A stretch of 64,000 nucleotides of DNA from Chitinophagaceae bacterium (GTDB lineage: Bacteria > Bacteroidota > Bacteroidia > Chitinophagales > Chitinophagaceae): the NCBI GenBank assembly GCA_947447465.1, contig CANFKE010000004.1, positions 1 to 64,000 of the forward strand, written 5' to 3'. A program made the translations under genes and the position numbers. Numbering within the stretch: the stretch's first letter is position 1; every line of letters starts with the position of its first letter. This document shows positions 15,688 through 24,723 of this stretch, one piece after another. A model generated the notes under the pieces. That model saw only the letters and a list, made by a program, of their open reading frames with translations. It ran no database searches and had not been told where the DNA came from.

Positions 15688-17307
15688 ATGCCTACTATTG
15701 AGATCATAATATTTCTTTTGGTGGTTCTGGTGGTTTTTTCTGCAATAGTAGAGCGGTTAAAGATCCCTCAGTCCATTATGTTGGTCGTTGCAGGACTGGT
15801 AATAGGTTTTACGCCGCAACTGCCCGATGTGGATCTGAAGCCCGATACCGTATTCCTTATATTCCTGCCGCCTTTGCTGTTTACCGCCTCGTGGAAACTC
15901 TCCTGGCACGATGTAAAAGCCGAAAAGGCAGCAGTCATTTCACTTTCTACCGGACTAGTGTTTTTTACTACTATAGCCATTGCTGCGGTTGCGCATTATT
16001 TTATACCGGGTTTTTCGTGGCAGTTGGGTTTTATTCTCGGGGCTATCATCTCTCCACCCGATGCCATGGCCGCAACTTCTGTTACCAAAGGTCTTGATCT
16101 GAACAAAAGAGTGGTCACAATACTGGAGGGAGAGAGTTTGCTCAATGATGCATCTGCACTTGTAGCATATCGATATGCTATATTAAGTATGGTCACAGGT
16201 GGTTTTCTTTTCTGGAAGGCTGGCCTGCAGTTTATATGGATAGCCAGTGGCGGATTGACCATTGGTATATTCATTGGCTGGCTGTTGCTATGGGCATTAC
16301 GTCGCATAAAAGATAATGTTACCCTTGAGGTTGCCCTTACATTACTTACACCGTATTCTGCATATTTGTTGGCAGAGCATTTTCATATGTCTGGCGTTCT
16401 GGCAGTAGTGGCCGCAGGATTGTTCGTCTCGTTCAGGTCTCCTGAGGTATTTTCTTTTCAGACACGCATACAGACCAGTTCATTCTGGAATACTATCGAA
16501 TTTTTACTCAATGGCTTTGTATTCATTCTTATAGGAATGCAACTGCCAGCCATTATAGCCAATATTGAAAAGGATTCTTTGCTAGCTGCACTTGGTTATG
16601 GGGCGCTGATAACACTTGTAGCTATTGTAGTAAGGGTCTTGTGGGTGTTCCCCGGGGCATATATTCCGGTATGGTTAAGTAAAAAAGGGCTGCGGGATAC
16701 TCGTAAAATTGATTGGCGCTACGTTACGGTCATTGCATGGACCGGCATGCGTGGCGTTGTATCGCTGGCAGCAGCATTGGCAATACCCCTTACATTGAAT
16801 AACGGCGATGACTTCCCTCAAAGACATATGATATTGTTCATCACCTTCTGTGTCATCTTCTTCACACTGGTGGTACAAGGCCTATCCTTACCATTCCTTA
16901 TTAAGTTCCTTAAAATTGCTAATGATGATTCCAGGCAAATAGAAGAGGAAAAGAAAGTAAGACGAATGCTGGCTCTGCAGGTAGTATCCTATATAGATCA
17001 GCAATTAGACAGGCAGGAAAATGACGATAGGGTCGTACGTAGATTACGAAACAAGTACATAGCCAGAGTGAAACTGGCAGGAGGTATTCATGAAGCTGCA
17101 GATAAGGGCAAAGAAGGACAATCTACAGTGACGGATCTATATATGCAATATGCCAATGTGCAGAAAGCATTGATAGATTTTGAGCGGGCATTACTTGTAG
17201 ACATGCATAAAGAAGATGCGGCCAGCAGTCATATCCTCAAAAAATTACAAGATGAATTGGATATTGAAGAATCAAGATTGACTGTGCAGTTGAATAGGGT
17301 GGTGTGA
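15688..17307 (+). CDS. Na+/H+ antiporter, CPA1 family
   Basis: A 539-residue inner membrane transporter with about 12 hydrophobic helices over residues 1-410, followed by a charged cytoplasmic tail with helical character (about 430-539). CPA1 features are visible: FLPPLLFTASW, the acidic ion-binding region GAIISPPDAMAATSV, GESLLNDASALVAY, and the late WTGMRGVVSLAAALAIP helix. It would exchange cytoplasmic Na+ (or K+) for protons in pH and salt homeostasis. An upstream in-frame ATG at 15631 would add 19 residues and lies before the promoter, so ATG 15688 is chosen. Confidence 0.85.
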   Translation: MPTIEIIIFLLVVLVVFSAIVERLKIPQSIMLVVAGLVIGFTPQLPDVDLKPDTVFLIFLPPLLFTASWKLSWHDVKAEKAAVISLSTGLVFFTTIAIAAVAHYFIPGFSWQLGFILGAIISPPDAMAATSVTKGLDLNKRVVTILEGESLLNDASALVAYRYAILSMVTGGFLFWKAGLQFIWIASGGLTIGIFIGWLLLWALRRIKDNVTLEVALTLLTPYSAYLLAEHFHMSGVLAVVAAGLFVSFRSPEVFSFQTRIQTSSFWNTIEFLLNGFVFILIGMQLPAIIANIEKDSLLAALGYGALITLVAIVVRVLWVFPGAYIPVWLSKKGLRDTRKIDWRYVTVIAWTGMRGVVSLAAALAIPLTLNNGDDFPQRHMILFITFCVIFFTLVVQGLSLPFLIKFLKIANDDSRQIEEEKKVRRMLALQVVSYIDQQLDRQENDDRVVRRLRNKYIARVKLAGGIHEAADKGKEGQSTVTDLYMQYANVQKALIDFERALLVDMHKEDAASSHILKKLQDELDIEESRLTVQLNRVV

Positions 17308-17369
17308 TGGCTGTATTTTGCCCCGTTAGCGGCTGGTACATTTCCTCTGGGTCTTAATGCCTAGAATTA

Positions 17370-17401
17370 TTGAGGGCAAGTATTAACTTTGAGCATCAAG
17401 T
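17370..17401 (+). promoter_or_regulatory. Full Bacteroidota promoter TTG-N21-TAACTTTG
   Basis: TTG at 17370-17372 and TAACTTTG at 17394-17401, 21 bases apart, placed 22 bases before the start at 17423. Confidence 0.65.
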
Positions 17402-17422
17402 AGTTAAAAGAAAGTTGGATAA

Positions 17423-19132
17423 ATGAAAAAAGAGAAAAATAAGTCGCCGAAAGCCAATTTAGATGAAAAAGCACCTGCTCCGGTCGCTAGCTCCGAAATG
17501 AAGCCGCAGGCTGGCCTTTTACAAAAGTTCAGTTTAGAGGATAAGGTCAATTTTATTCTGCTCTTTTTTCTGTTGATGGCTGTAATAAGCATCAGGCTCA
17601 ATTTTTTATCCATCCCTTTTGAGCGCGATGAGGGCATCTATTCCTATTATGGCAAATTGCTCAATGAGGGTAAGATACCTTACAAAGATTTCTATGAACA
17701 AAAATTTCCCGGATTGTTTTATCTGTACGCCGTTGTCGTTTCCATTTTTGGCGACACACTGGAAGGGATGCATAAAGGGTTTTTATACATTAACATTGCT
17801 ACTATCCTCTTTGTGTTTTTCGGCGTTCGTAAGTTGTTCAGTGCCAGTGCAGGTACAGTATCTGCAATTGCATTCTCCTTCTTATCTCTGACGCCGGTAC
17901 TGAGTGGTTTTACCGTACAGGCAGAACATGGTGTTGCTATGTTCGTCAGTCTGGGTATTCTCTTTTATGCTTATGCCAGAAAAAGCGGACTTTGGTATCA
18001 TTACTTTTTTATGGGGCTGGCAATGGGCATGGCCTTTATGGTAAAGACCAGTGGCGTGTTTCTGGTGGCAGCAGGCGGCTTAATAGTGATCACTGATTTT
18101 ATATTCAGCAAGGACAGAAAGATAAAGACTTTGCTAGTCAATGCAGGTAGTTATGGCGGTGGCGGCTTGCTTGTTGTGGCAACTTTTTTTATGATCATTT
18201 TGGCCAAAGGCTCTTTCAAAGAGATGATATTCTGGACCTACTACATACCTAAACGCTATGTAAGTAAGGTGCCATTCCATGATGGTATTCAGTATTTCAA
18301 GATGGTATTCGGGGCGATCTATGAACATCATGAGTTCTTCTGGATAGGAGCATTTTTGGCATTAGGCCTTATCCTATTGCCAACGGTCAAGTGGGCTACA
18401 AAAGCATTTGTTGTTTTGTTGTTCGTATTTTCTATGCTCACTGTAGTTCCGGGATTCTACTTTTATGGTCACTATTTTATACAAACACTGCCGGGTATAG
18501 CTATTTTGTCCGGGTTTACTTTCTTCGCTATAACCGACTTCATTAGTTCTAAATTTCAGGTAAGATCTCCTATGTTGAAATTCGGTCTGTTGGGTGTATT
18601 CGTAATGTTTGGATGCACACATGTAGAAGGTATGAAAGACTATTACTTCAGCCCCGATGTAGAACAAATAGTAAGAGGAGTATATGGCACAAATCCCTTT
18701 CCCGAAGCTTATGAAGTGTCTAATTATCTGAGCACGCACATAAAACCTGAAGATCAGGTATTGGTATTCGGATCAGAACCCGAGATATACTTTTATCTGC
18801 ATAAAAAGTCGCCTTCGCGTCACGCTTACTTTTCAGCTATAGTAGATAATGTTCCTGAGCATAAGCAATGGCAAAGAGAGTTTGTCAGCGATGTAGAAAA
18901 GGTGAAGCCTAAGTATCTGGTTGTTTTTCATAATGCTATCTCAATATTGGCACAACCTAATACAGATCAGTATGTCTTTCAGTGGCTGGACAAATATATT
19001 GCTCAGTCATACACACTTATCGGGATTGTAGATCAACTGGATGGTGGAACGAGCAAATATTTATGGAGAGAGCAGATACAGAATTATAAGCCAGTATCAC
19101 AAAATGTAGTTTATATTCTTGAAAGGCACTAA
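17423..19132 (+). CDS. GT39-type membrane glycosyltransferase (ArnT/PMT-like)
   Basis: 569 residues. After a charged, Lys/Pro-rich N-terminus (1-45) come about 10-12 membrane helices. The first periplasmic loop has FERDEGIYSYYGK, the acidic motif (Asp-Glu) typical of lipid-linked-sugar-using GT39/GT83 enzymes, followed by the YEQKFPG region. The soluble C-terminal part (about 400-569) is periplasmic by analogy. It would transfer a sugar from a polyprenyl-phosphate donor to an acceptor such as lipid, glycan or protein; the acceptor is unknown. It opens the polysaccharide region and is followed by a terminator shared with the convergent glycosyltransferase. Confidence 0.75.
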   Translation: MKKEKNKSPKANLDEKAPAPVASSEMKPQAGLLQKFSLEDKVNFILLFFLLMAVISIRLNFLSIPFERDEGIYSYYGKLLNEGKIPYKDFYEQKFPGLFYLYAVVVSIFGDTLEGMHKGFLYINIATILFVFFGVRKLFSASAGTVSAIAFSFLSLTPVLSGFTVQAEHGVAMFVSLGILFYAYARKSGLWYHYFFMGLAMGMAFMVKTSGVFLVAAGGLIVITDFIFSKDRKIKTLLVNAGSYGGGGLLVVATFFMIILAKGSFKEMIFWTYYIPKRYVSKVPFHDGIQYFKMVFGAIYEHHEFFWIGAFLALGLILLPTVKWATKAFVVLLFVFSMLTVVPGFYFYGHYFIQTLPGIAILSGFTFFAITDFISSKFQVRSPMLKFGLLGVFVMFGCTHVEGMKDYYFSPDVEQIVRGVYGTNPFPEAYEVSNYLSTHIKPEDQVLVFGSEPEIYFYLHKKSPSRHAYFSAIVDNVPEHKQWQREFVSDVEKVKPKYLVVFHNAISILAQPNTDQYVFQWLDKYIAQSYTLIGIVDQLDGGTSKYLWREQIQNYKPVSQNVVYILERH

Positions 19133-19134
19133 AT

Positions 19135-19170
19135 AATAAAGGTCCGGTTTATTCTGACCGGACCTTTATT
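19135..19170. terminator. Bidirectional terminator
   Basis: A 14-bp stem AATAAAGGTCCGGT / ACCGGACCTTTATT with an 8-base loop, between convergent genes ending at 19132 and 19205. A/T-rich flanks serve as U tracts in both directions. Confidence 0.8.
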
Positions 19171-19204
19171 GATAATTGTATCATTTGTTACTGTAGTATC
19201 TGTA

Positions 19205-20131
19205 TTACACATTGATGGTCTTATCTATGATCACGTAAGGTCTGTCTCTCACTTCGTTATATATCCTTACAATATACTCTCCGATCAGGCCAAGACAAAT
19301 AAGGATCAGTGAACTGAAAAATGAGATAATAATAGCTAGTGTAGCAAAACCCTGAACCTGAATGCCATTGACAAAGTACTGGACGATAATATATAATGAG
19401 TATAATGATGCAAAGCTGAACCCGATAAATCCTATCCAGGTAATGACGCGGATGGGAATTGATGAAAATGAAAAAATACCATCAAGGGCTATTTTCAATA
19501 ATTTCTTCAGTGTGTATCCCGATTCCCCTTCAATTCTCGCAGATCGTTCATAAGGAACTCCTATCTGTCTTAGCCCTACCCATGCTCTGATACCTCTTAA
19601 AAACGGGCTCTTTTCATTGAATTTGAGCATGTGATCAACGACTGTCCGTTTCATTACACAGAAGTCGCCACTATCAAGAGGAATATCTATATCACTCAAC
19701 TTCTTTAATAGTCTGTAAAAAGCGTTGTAGCTCAGTCGTTTTATAAAAGATTCTTTTCTTTTTTTTCTTACACCATATGCTACATCATTTCCTGCATCAA
19801 GATAGCTAAAGAATTCTGGTAATAGAGATGGAGGGTCTTGAAGGTCATCATCAATGATGGCTACGTAGTCTCCTGTTACATGAGACAGGCCGGTCTTAAC
19901 AGCTATCTGGTGACCGAAGTTGCGCGATAGTTTAATGCCTTTGATGTATGGATATGTTTTGCACAATTCTTCTATTTTAGCATAGCTGTTGTCTCTGCTG
20001 CCATCATCAACCAATATCAACTCCAGGTCCCAACCGGAGCTGTTCTTTTGTTTGTCAATTGCTTCAAGCAATTTTGTAAGAAAGCTGTAAGAATTATAAA
20101 CAGGGACTACTATCGAGGTCTTAATATGCAT
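19205..20131 (-). CDS. Family 2 glycosyltransferase, GtrB/DPM1-like
   Basis: 308 residues. A GT-A domain (about 5-225) starts with TSIVVPVYNSYSFL, has LVDDGSRDNS and the IDDDLQDPP segment carrying the metal-binding aspartates, then two C-terminal membrane helices (about 228-250 and 263-288). This layout is that of polyprenyl-phosphate sugar transferases (GtrB, dolichol-phosphate mannose synthase), which make a lipid-linked sugar on the cytoplasmic face. That product is what a GT39-type enzyme uses, and such a gene lies next door (17423), so the two may work in sequence. The sugar is unknown. Probably cotranscribed with 20151-20972, 19 bases upstream. Confidence 0.8.
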   Translation of the reverse strand: MHIKTSIVVPVYNSYSFLTKLLEAIDKQKNSSGWDLELILVDDGSRDNSYAKIEELCKTYPYIKGIKLSRNFGHQIAVKTGLSHVTGDYVAIIDDDLQDPPSLLPEFFSYLDAGNDVAYGVRKKRKESFIKRLSYNAFYRLLKKLSDIDIPLDSGDFCVMKRTVVDHMLKFNEKSPFLRGIRAWVGLRQIGVPYERSARIEGESGYTLKKLLKIALDGIFSFSSIPIRVITWIGFIGFSFASLYSLYIIVQYFVNGIQVQGFATLAIIISFFSSLILICLGLIGEYIVRIYNEVRDRPYVIIDKTINV

Positions 20132-20150
20132 TTGTATCCATTTTAAATTT

Positions 20151-20972
20151 TCAAACAGAAAATTTATAAAGTATTTTTTTTAGGTTGGTCAATGCCCAAG
20201 AAGTCATTAAACCCATTTTGTAATTGGTCCAAGATAAATTGAATTTTTTATCAGCATATATTTTATTGAAAAAAATAACGAGATCTGCTCTTTGCCGGTC
20301 AACCACATGAACACTGGTAGAGTTGTTCGATATCCTGAATGAACTTACTACATCGGGAAGGGCATACAAGTTGCCAAAGCATAGCATTTTAAAGAATAAT
20401 TCCAGATCCAGAGCATAAAATACATCATTAGAAAAGAGACCTGCTTTGGCAATGATGTCTTTTCTAAACATTACTGCTCCGGCTTCTCCAATGATGTTGC
20501 CACCTGCTCTAACTACCTTGTTTATCGCGTCAAATCCCGATACCTCTGTTCTTTTGTTCGCAAATCCACGGTTGAAAAGCACTTTACCTTTTGCGTTTAT
20601 TATATTTTTTCTCCCGCATACCAATGCGATCTTATTTTCCTTATCCTGCTCCAGTACATCTACTTGCATCTGCAGGCAGCCGGGATATAGGAAATCGTCG
20701 GCGGGAAGTATTTTGATATATTTTCCTTCAGCCAATTCAAGCGCTCTATTGAAATTGCCTACCAAACCAAGATTGGTGTCATTGCGGAATAGCTTGATAC
20801 GTGGGTCTGTGAATTTTTGTAGTAAGGTATATGTATTGTCTGTAGACTGATTGTCAATAATTAATAGTTCATAATCTTTAAAACTCTGCTCTAATACAGA
20901 TAGAATGGCTTCTTCTATGTATTCCTCTCCGTTGTAAACGGGAATGCAAACGCTGAGTATTTTTTGGTTCAT
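20151..20972 (-). CDS. Family 2 glycosyltransferase
   Basis: 273 residues, a soluble GT-A enzyme. The N-terminus ILSVCIPVYNGEEYIEEAI and LIIDNQSTDNT bind the nucleotide sugar; ILPADDFLYPG carries the metal-binding aspartates. There is no transmembrane tail, so it acts as a peripheral protein on a lipid-linked or soluble acceptor. Same strand and 19 bases from the GtrB-like gene. Donor and acceptor cannot be told from sequence. Confidence 0.8.
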   Translation of the reverse strand: MNQKILSVCIPVYNGEEYIEEAILSVLEQSFKDYELLIIDNQSTDNTYTLLQKFTDPRIKLFRNDTNLGLVGNFNRALELAEGKYIKILPADDFLYPGCLQMQVDVLEQDKENKIALVCGRKNIINAKGKVLFNRGFANKRTEVSGFDAINKVVRAGGNIIGEAGAVMFRKDIIAKAGLFSNDVFYALDLELFFKMLCFGNLYALPDVVSSFRISNNSTSVHVVDRQRADLVIFFNKIYADKKFNLSWTNYKMGLMTSWALTNLKKILYKFSV

Positions 20973-21079
20973 TCCTTTGGTTCAAAATTTAAAGATACTC
21001 CATTTCTGATACTGGATCGGGTACGCAGGACATTTTTTATAGCAGTTGGTTTATTGTAGGTAGAACAGTGATAGGGGCT

Positions 21080-21661
21080 TTATTTAGTATGAGTTCGCTT
21101 CCATACTGCCAGAGAGACAAAGTAGCCACTTTCATCAGATATTTCAATGTTTTTGGGCCTCAGCCTTATCCTGAATGAGGAGATCCCTTTCATTTGGCTG
21201 AGTTGTTCAACGTCGTTTCGTTTTACATCAACAATATAGTATCCGCTTTTTCGGTCTATATGTTCTCTTATCCAGGTCACAATAGTTCCATTACCACCAT
21301 CTGCCTGTTGTAATTCCCTAAATTCAGGAATCGCCCATATTGTTTTATGGACCTCGAGGTCGTCTTTGGTAAGTAGAGATAGGGCGGATTTATAGTAACC
21401 TTCTCTTGTGTTTTTATCCAGATGGTTGGCCTTGTTCAGAACGGTGTCAATTTGTATAAATGCACTTTTGGGTTGTTGGTCCAGTCTGATCAAATATGGG
21501 GAGTAATAGATGTCGCTATAATATTTCTGAAATGCAGTATCTCTTAGTTTTATGTTGGGGTTCTCAATAAGGTTTATTTTCTTATTGTTCTCTGCTTTCT
21601 TTCCAATACAGCTGACCATTAATGTGAGTAATAGTGCAACTAAAGCCGTTCTGATACTCAT
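21080..21661 (-). CDS. Hypothetical lipoprotein
   Basis: 193 residues from ATG 21661. The first 19 residues form a signal peptide with lipobox MVSC. The frame is open to 21700, but the upstream ATG would put extra residues before the signal peptide. The mature part is mixed alpha/beta, with a conserved-looking SGYYIVDVKRNDVEQLSQMKG segment, and matches no family I know. A single gene on the minus strand, divergent from the hydrolase at 21770. Confidence 0.6.
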   Translation of the reverse strand: MSIRTALVALLLTLMVSCIGKKAENNKKINLIENPNIKLRDTAFQKYYSDIYYSPYLIRLDQQPKSAFIQIDTVLNKANHLDKNTREGYYKSALSLLTKDDLEVHKTIWAIPEFRELQQADGGNGTIVTWIREHIDRKSGYYIVDVKRNDVEQLSQMKGISSFRIRLRPKNIEISDESGYFVSLAVWKRTHTK

Positions 21662-21769
21662 AAAACAAGTGATTATTGAATAGCGTAAAGTTATACTCAT
21701 TTATAAATTTCACACTATTAAGAGCGGCAAATGTTGTTATTTTTACATTGAATTATTAATTTGATATTT

Positions 21770-23038
21770 ATGAAAAAGGTATTGTTGGCAATTGCCGTCT
21801 GCTTATCGCTTACCAATAACGTGCATGGGCAACAAGGACATGAACTAGTTGATGGGGTAGTCAGCAAGTTTCAGCAGTACTTTAATGCCGGTCAGACAGA
21901 TAGCTTGTATGCTATGATGTCGCCGAGAATACAACAACTGATGCCTATTGATAAGACAAAAGCTATGATGGAGCAGTTGCATGGGCAGATGGGCGACCTT
22001 GTTTCTTATAAATTTTCAAGCAGGGAGGGTAAAATGACTTACTATAAGGTTGCTTTTAAAAATACAAATGTTCTGTTGGTAGCTTCTACTGATGATAATA
22101 ATAAAATGGATGTCTTCAGATTTATGCCTGATAAAACTGAGGAAAAGAAGATGGCTGAGGCCGGGGCATCTGAAATATCAATTACCAGAAGCGGAGCTGT
22201 TATACATGGCACACTAACTATGCCTGATTTAAAAGGGAAAGTGCCTGTAGTATTAGTGATCGCAGGGTCAGGACCTACCGATAGGGATGGTAATAGCACT
22301 ATGGGAGTTACATCTGCATCATACAGGTTACTTGCAGATTCGTTGAGAAATGCCGGTATTGCTTGCGTAAGATATGATAAACGTGGTATTGGAGCGAGTA
22401 TGGCTGCCAGTCAGAGTGAGGCAGAAATGTCGTTTGATGATATGGTAAATGATGCATCTGGTTTTATAGAGCTATTAAATAAAGACGATCGTTTTTCAGG
22501 TGTTACCGTGGCCGGACACAGTGAAGGTTCGCTTGTGGGCATGCTGGCAGCAGCAAAAGCCGGAGCGAAGAAGTATATTTCTATAGCCGGCATTGCAGAC
22601 CCTGCAGACAAAGTGTTGAAATTGCAGTTGTCATCGCAATCTGCTGAAATGGCAAAACAAGCAGGGGTGATCATGGATAGCTTAAAGAAAGGATTTGATG
22701 TTAAAAACGTGTCATCTGATCTGTCTATATTGTTTCGCCCATCTATACAGCCATATATGAGGTCGTGGTTGAAGTATAATCCGCAGACGGAGATAAAAAA
22801 GCTTAAAATACCTGTTCTATTGTTGCAGGGTGATAATGATTTGCAAGTAGCTACCGCTAATGCTCGTCAATTAAAGAAAGTAATGCCTGCGGCAAAGTTG
22901 GTCATATTTAAAGACATGACCCATGCTTTGAAAAATGCCGGTCATGATAAGGAGAAAAATCTGGCTACGTATAAAAATGCCGATCTGTCATTGACTCCGG
23001 GACTTGCAACTGCAATAATTAGTTTCATCAAAAAGTAA
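21770..23038 (+). CDS. Secreted alpha/beta hydrolase with N-terminal DUF3887-like domain
   Basis: 422 residues. Signal peptide MKKVLLAIAVCLSLTNNVHG, then a small alpha/beta domain (about 25-120) with FQQYFNAGQTDSLYAMMSP, like DUF3887/NTF2-type domains, then an alpha/beta hydrolase domain. The oxyanion region is GSGPTDRDGN, the nucleophile elbow GHSEGS gives the catalytic Ser, and the acid and His are expected in LQGDNDLQV and DMTHALK. Expected in the periplasm as an esterase or peptidase; relatives are annotated as dienelactone hydrolase/BAAT-like. The ATG at 21770 is chosen over 21761 for a proper signal peptide. Confidence 0.8.
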   Translation: MKKVLLAIAVCLSLTNNVHGQQGHELVDGVVSKFQQYFNAGQTDSLYAMMSPRIQQLMPIDKTKAMMEQLHGQMGDLVSYKFSSREGKMTYYKVAFKNTNVLLVASTDDNNKMDVFRFMPDKTEEKKMAEAGASEISITRSGAVIHGTLTMPDLKGKVPVVLVIAGSGPTDRDGNSTMGVTSASYRLLADSLRNAGIACVRYDKRGIGASMAASQSEAEMSFDDMVNDASGFIELLNKDDRFSGVTVAGHSEGSLVGMLAAAKAGAKKYISIAGIADPADKVLKLQLSSQSAEMAKQAGVIMDSLKKGFDVKNVSSDLSILFRPSIQPYMRSWLKYNPQTEIKKLKIPVLLLQGDNDLQVATANARQLKKVMPAAKLVIFKDMTHALKNAGHDKEKNLATYKNADLSLTPGLATAIISFIKK

Positions 23039-23043
23039 TGCTA

Positions 23044-23076
23044 TTGTCCTATTCAAGTATTGCTGAACTATCTTTG
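23044..23076 (+). promoter_or_regulatory. Promoter TTG-N22-TATCTTTG for mqnA
   Basis: TTG at 23044-23046 and an exact TATCTTTG at 23069-23076; the TTG start codon at 23099 lies 22 bases further on. Confidence 0.6.
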
Positions 23077-23098
23077 TGTGCAAATTTTTCAGACTTAA

Positions 23099-23836
23099 TT
23101 GAATAACAAGATAAAAGTAGCCGCCGTTAGTTACCTCAATACAAAGCCATTGTTATATGGTATTGAGCGGAGTGATGTGATGAATGATATTGAGCTGGTT
23201 GTAGATTACCCTTCTAATCTGGCTCGTCGCCTGCAAGAGGGCTCTATAGACCTTGCTTTGTTGCCTGTTGCCGCAATGCCACAGATTACCGGTGCCAGGA
23301 TCATCAGTGATTATGGTATAGCAACTGATGGTAATGTAGTTTCTGTTGCGCTTTTCAGTCATGTTCCTATGGATGAGATCGAAGTAGTTTATCTGGATTA
23401 TCAGTCCAGAACATCTGTTCGGTTGGCTCAGGTACTTTTGGAGCATCACTGGAAAAAAGAAGTTGTATTTAAGCCTGCTGCTATTGATTATATTGACAAG
23501 GATATTAAAGGTGCCCATGCAGGAGTGATAATAGGCGATAGGGCATTGCAGCAACTAGATAATTTTACCTATGTATATGATCTATCGGCTGCATGGAAAG
23601 ATTTTACAGGGTTGGATTTTATTTTCGCTGCATGGATAGCCAATAAAGATCTTCCAGTAGATTTTATTCAAAAATTCAATGCAGCAAACGCTATAGGTTT
23701 CGATCACCTTGAAGAGATCATAGCAGATAATCCATTTCCTGAATATAGTTTATATACCTACTATAGAGATAATATTAAGTATGTACTCGATGATAATAAA
23801 AGGGCTGGTTTGAAACGTTTTCTGGAGTTAATTTAA
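23099..23836 (+). CDS. mqnA: Chorismate dehydratase MqnA (futalosine menaquinone pathway)
   Basis: 245 residues. MqnA converts chorismate to 3-[(1-carboxyvinyl)oxy]benzoate, the first step of the futalosine route to menaquinone. The family start is clear (KVAAVSYLNTKPLLYG), followed by the periplasmic-binding-protein-like fold with DLALLPVAAMP, SVALFSH and LDYQSRTSVRLAQ segments. The start codon is TTG: no ATG is available between the promoter and the conserved N-terminus. The gene overlaps the convergent stress-protein gene by 4 bases at its 3' end. Other mqn genes are elsewhere. Confidence 0.9.
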   Translation: MNNKIKVAAVSYLNTKPLLYGIERSDVMNDIELVVDYPSNLARRLQEGSIDLALLPVAAMPQITGARIISDYGIATDGNVVSVALFSHVPMDEIEVVYLDYQSRTSVRLAQVLLEHHWKKEVVFKPAAIDYIDKDIKGAHAGVIIGDRALQQLDNFTYVYDLSAAWKDFTGLDFIFAAWIANKDLPVDFIQKFNAANAIGFDHLEEIIADNPFPEYSLYTYYRDNIKYVLDDNKRAGLKRFLELI

Positions 23837-24657
23837 ACTTCGGTTTCATGAAGTGCCAGTATTGGGATAAGACCAGTATTAACAAGAGATTTTGTGTGGC
23901 TTTTATGAAACAGACTCTCCAGAAATGAGTGTCTTCGTGGCATTACTACCAGCCAGTCGATATGATATCTGGCTACAAAGTCAAGTATGGTAGCATCTGT
24001 ATTGTCCTCATAAGTATAATGATATAGCGGGTTTGCGGAATTAAGCAGACCTCTTGCCCCATTATTAATTTCAATTGGTAATTCTCCTTTATCAGGTGGA
24101 GTTTGGTTATTATGCACGTGCAGTTCTACTCTCATAGCTACACTAAGTGCAGTCAATTGCTGTAACGCCTGTTCGCTTCCTCCCAGTTCGTTGTCATAGA
24201 CGAAACCTATTTTTCTAATTTGCTCGAAATGTGCTTCCGGAGGAATAGCAAGTATAGGGTACCGGAGCATTCTGAACGCATCGATCAAAGTGCTATCCAA
24301 CCATGCAGGGTTATCGTGAGAATAGCTGTTGCCTGCTATAACGAGTAATGGAGGCTCTCCTTCTCCTGTAAATGCTGTTATTGCATCAACAATGTTACCA
24401 TATATTATGGCGCTTTTGAATGTGATCTGAGGATATCGCTGATGGAGTTCAGTGATAAGGTTAGTCATTCTTACATCTGCGTCCGCTCTGAAATCCTCGG
24501 CCGGCACAGGAATACTAAGATCTCCCAAAGTAACCGGTATCGAATATGTATGAATTAATGTAACATCAATATTTTGTGCCAGAGCAAAATCACATGCATA
24601 AGTCAGGGCATTATCTGCAACTACTGAAAAATCGGTGGCAACAATGATGAAAGGCAT
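23833..24657 (-). CDS. Universal stress protein, tandem UspA domains
   Basis: 274 residues with two Usp domains. The first (1-138) opens with PFIIVATDFSVVADNAL, ends with YPILAIPPEA, and holds LVIAGNSYSHDNPAWLDSTL in place of the usual GxxGxxxxxxxG(S/T) nucleotide loop. The second, degenerate domain (about 145-274) ends GLIPILALH. Both nucleotide motifs look incomplete, so it may be a non-ATP-binding Usp. Function is general stress response by family only. Convergent with and overlapping mqnA by 4 bases. Confidence 0.8.
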   Translation of the reverse strand: MPFIIVATDFSVVADNALTYACDFALAQNIDVTLIHTYSIPVTLGDLSIPVPAEDFRADADVRMTNLITELHQRYPQITFKSAIIYGNIVDAITAFTGEGEPPLLVIAGNSYSHDNPAWLDSTLIDAFRMLRYPILAIPPEAHFEQIRKIGFVYDNELGGSEQALQQLTALSVAMRVELHVHNNQTPPDKGELPIEINNGARGLLNSANPLYHYTYEDNTDATILDFVARYHIDWLVVMPRRHSFLESLFHKSHTKSLVNTGLIPILALHETEV

Positions 24658-24723
24658 AGGATATGATTTTATATAAAGGTATATAAAAACTATGCCTTCG
24701 TGTATTATGGAATGATCAAGAAA

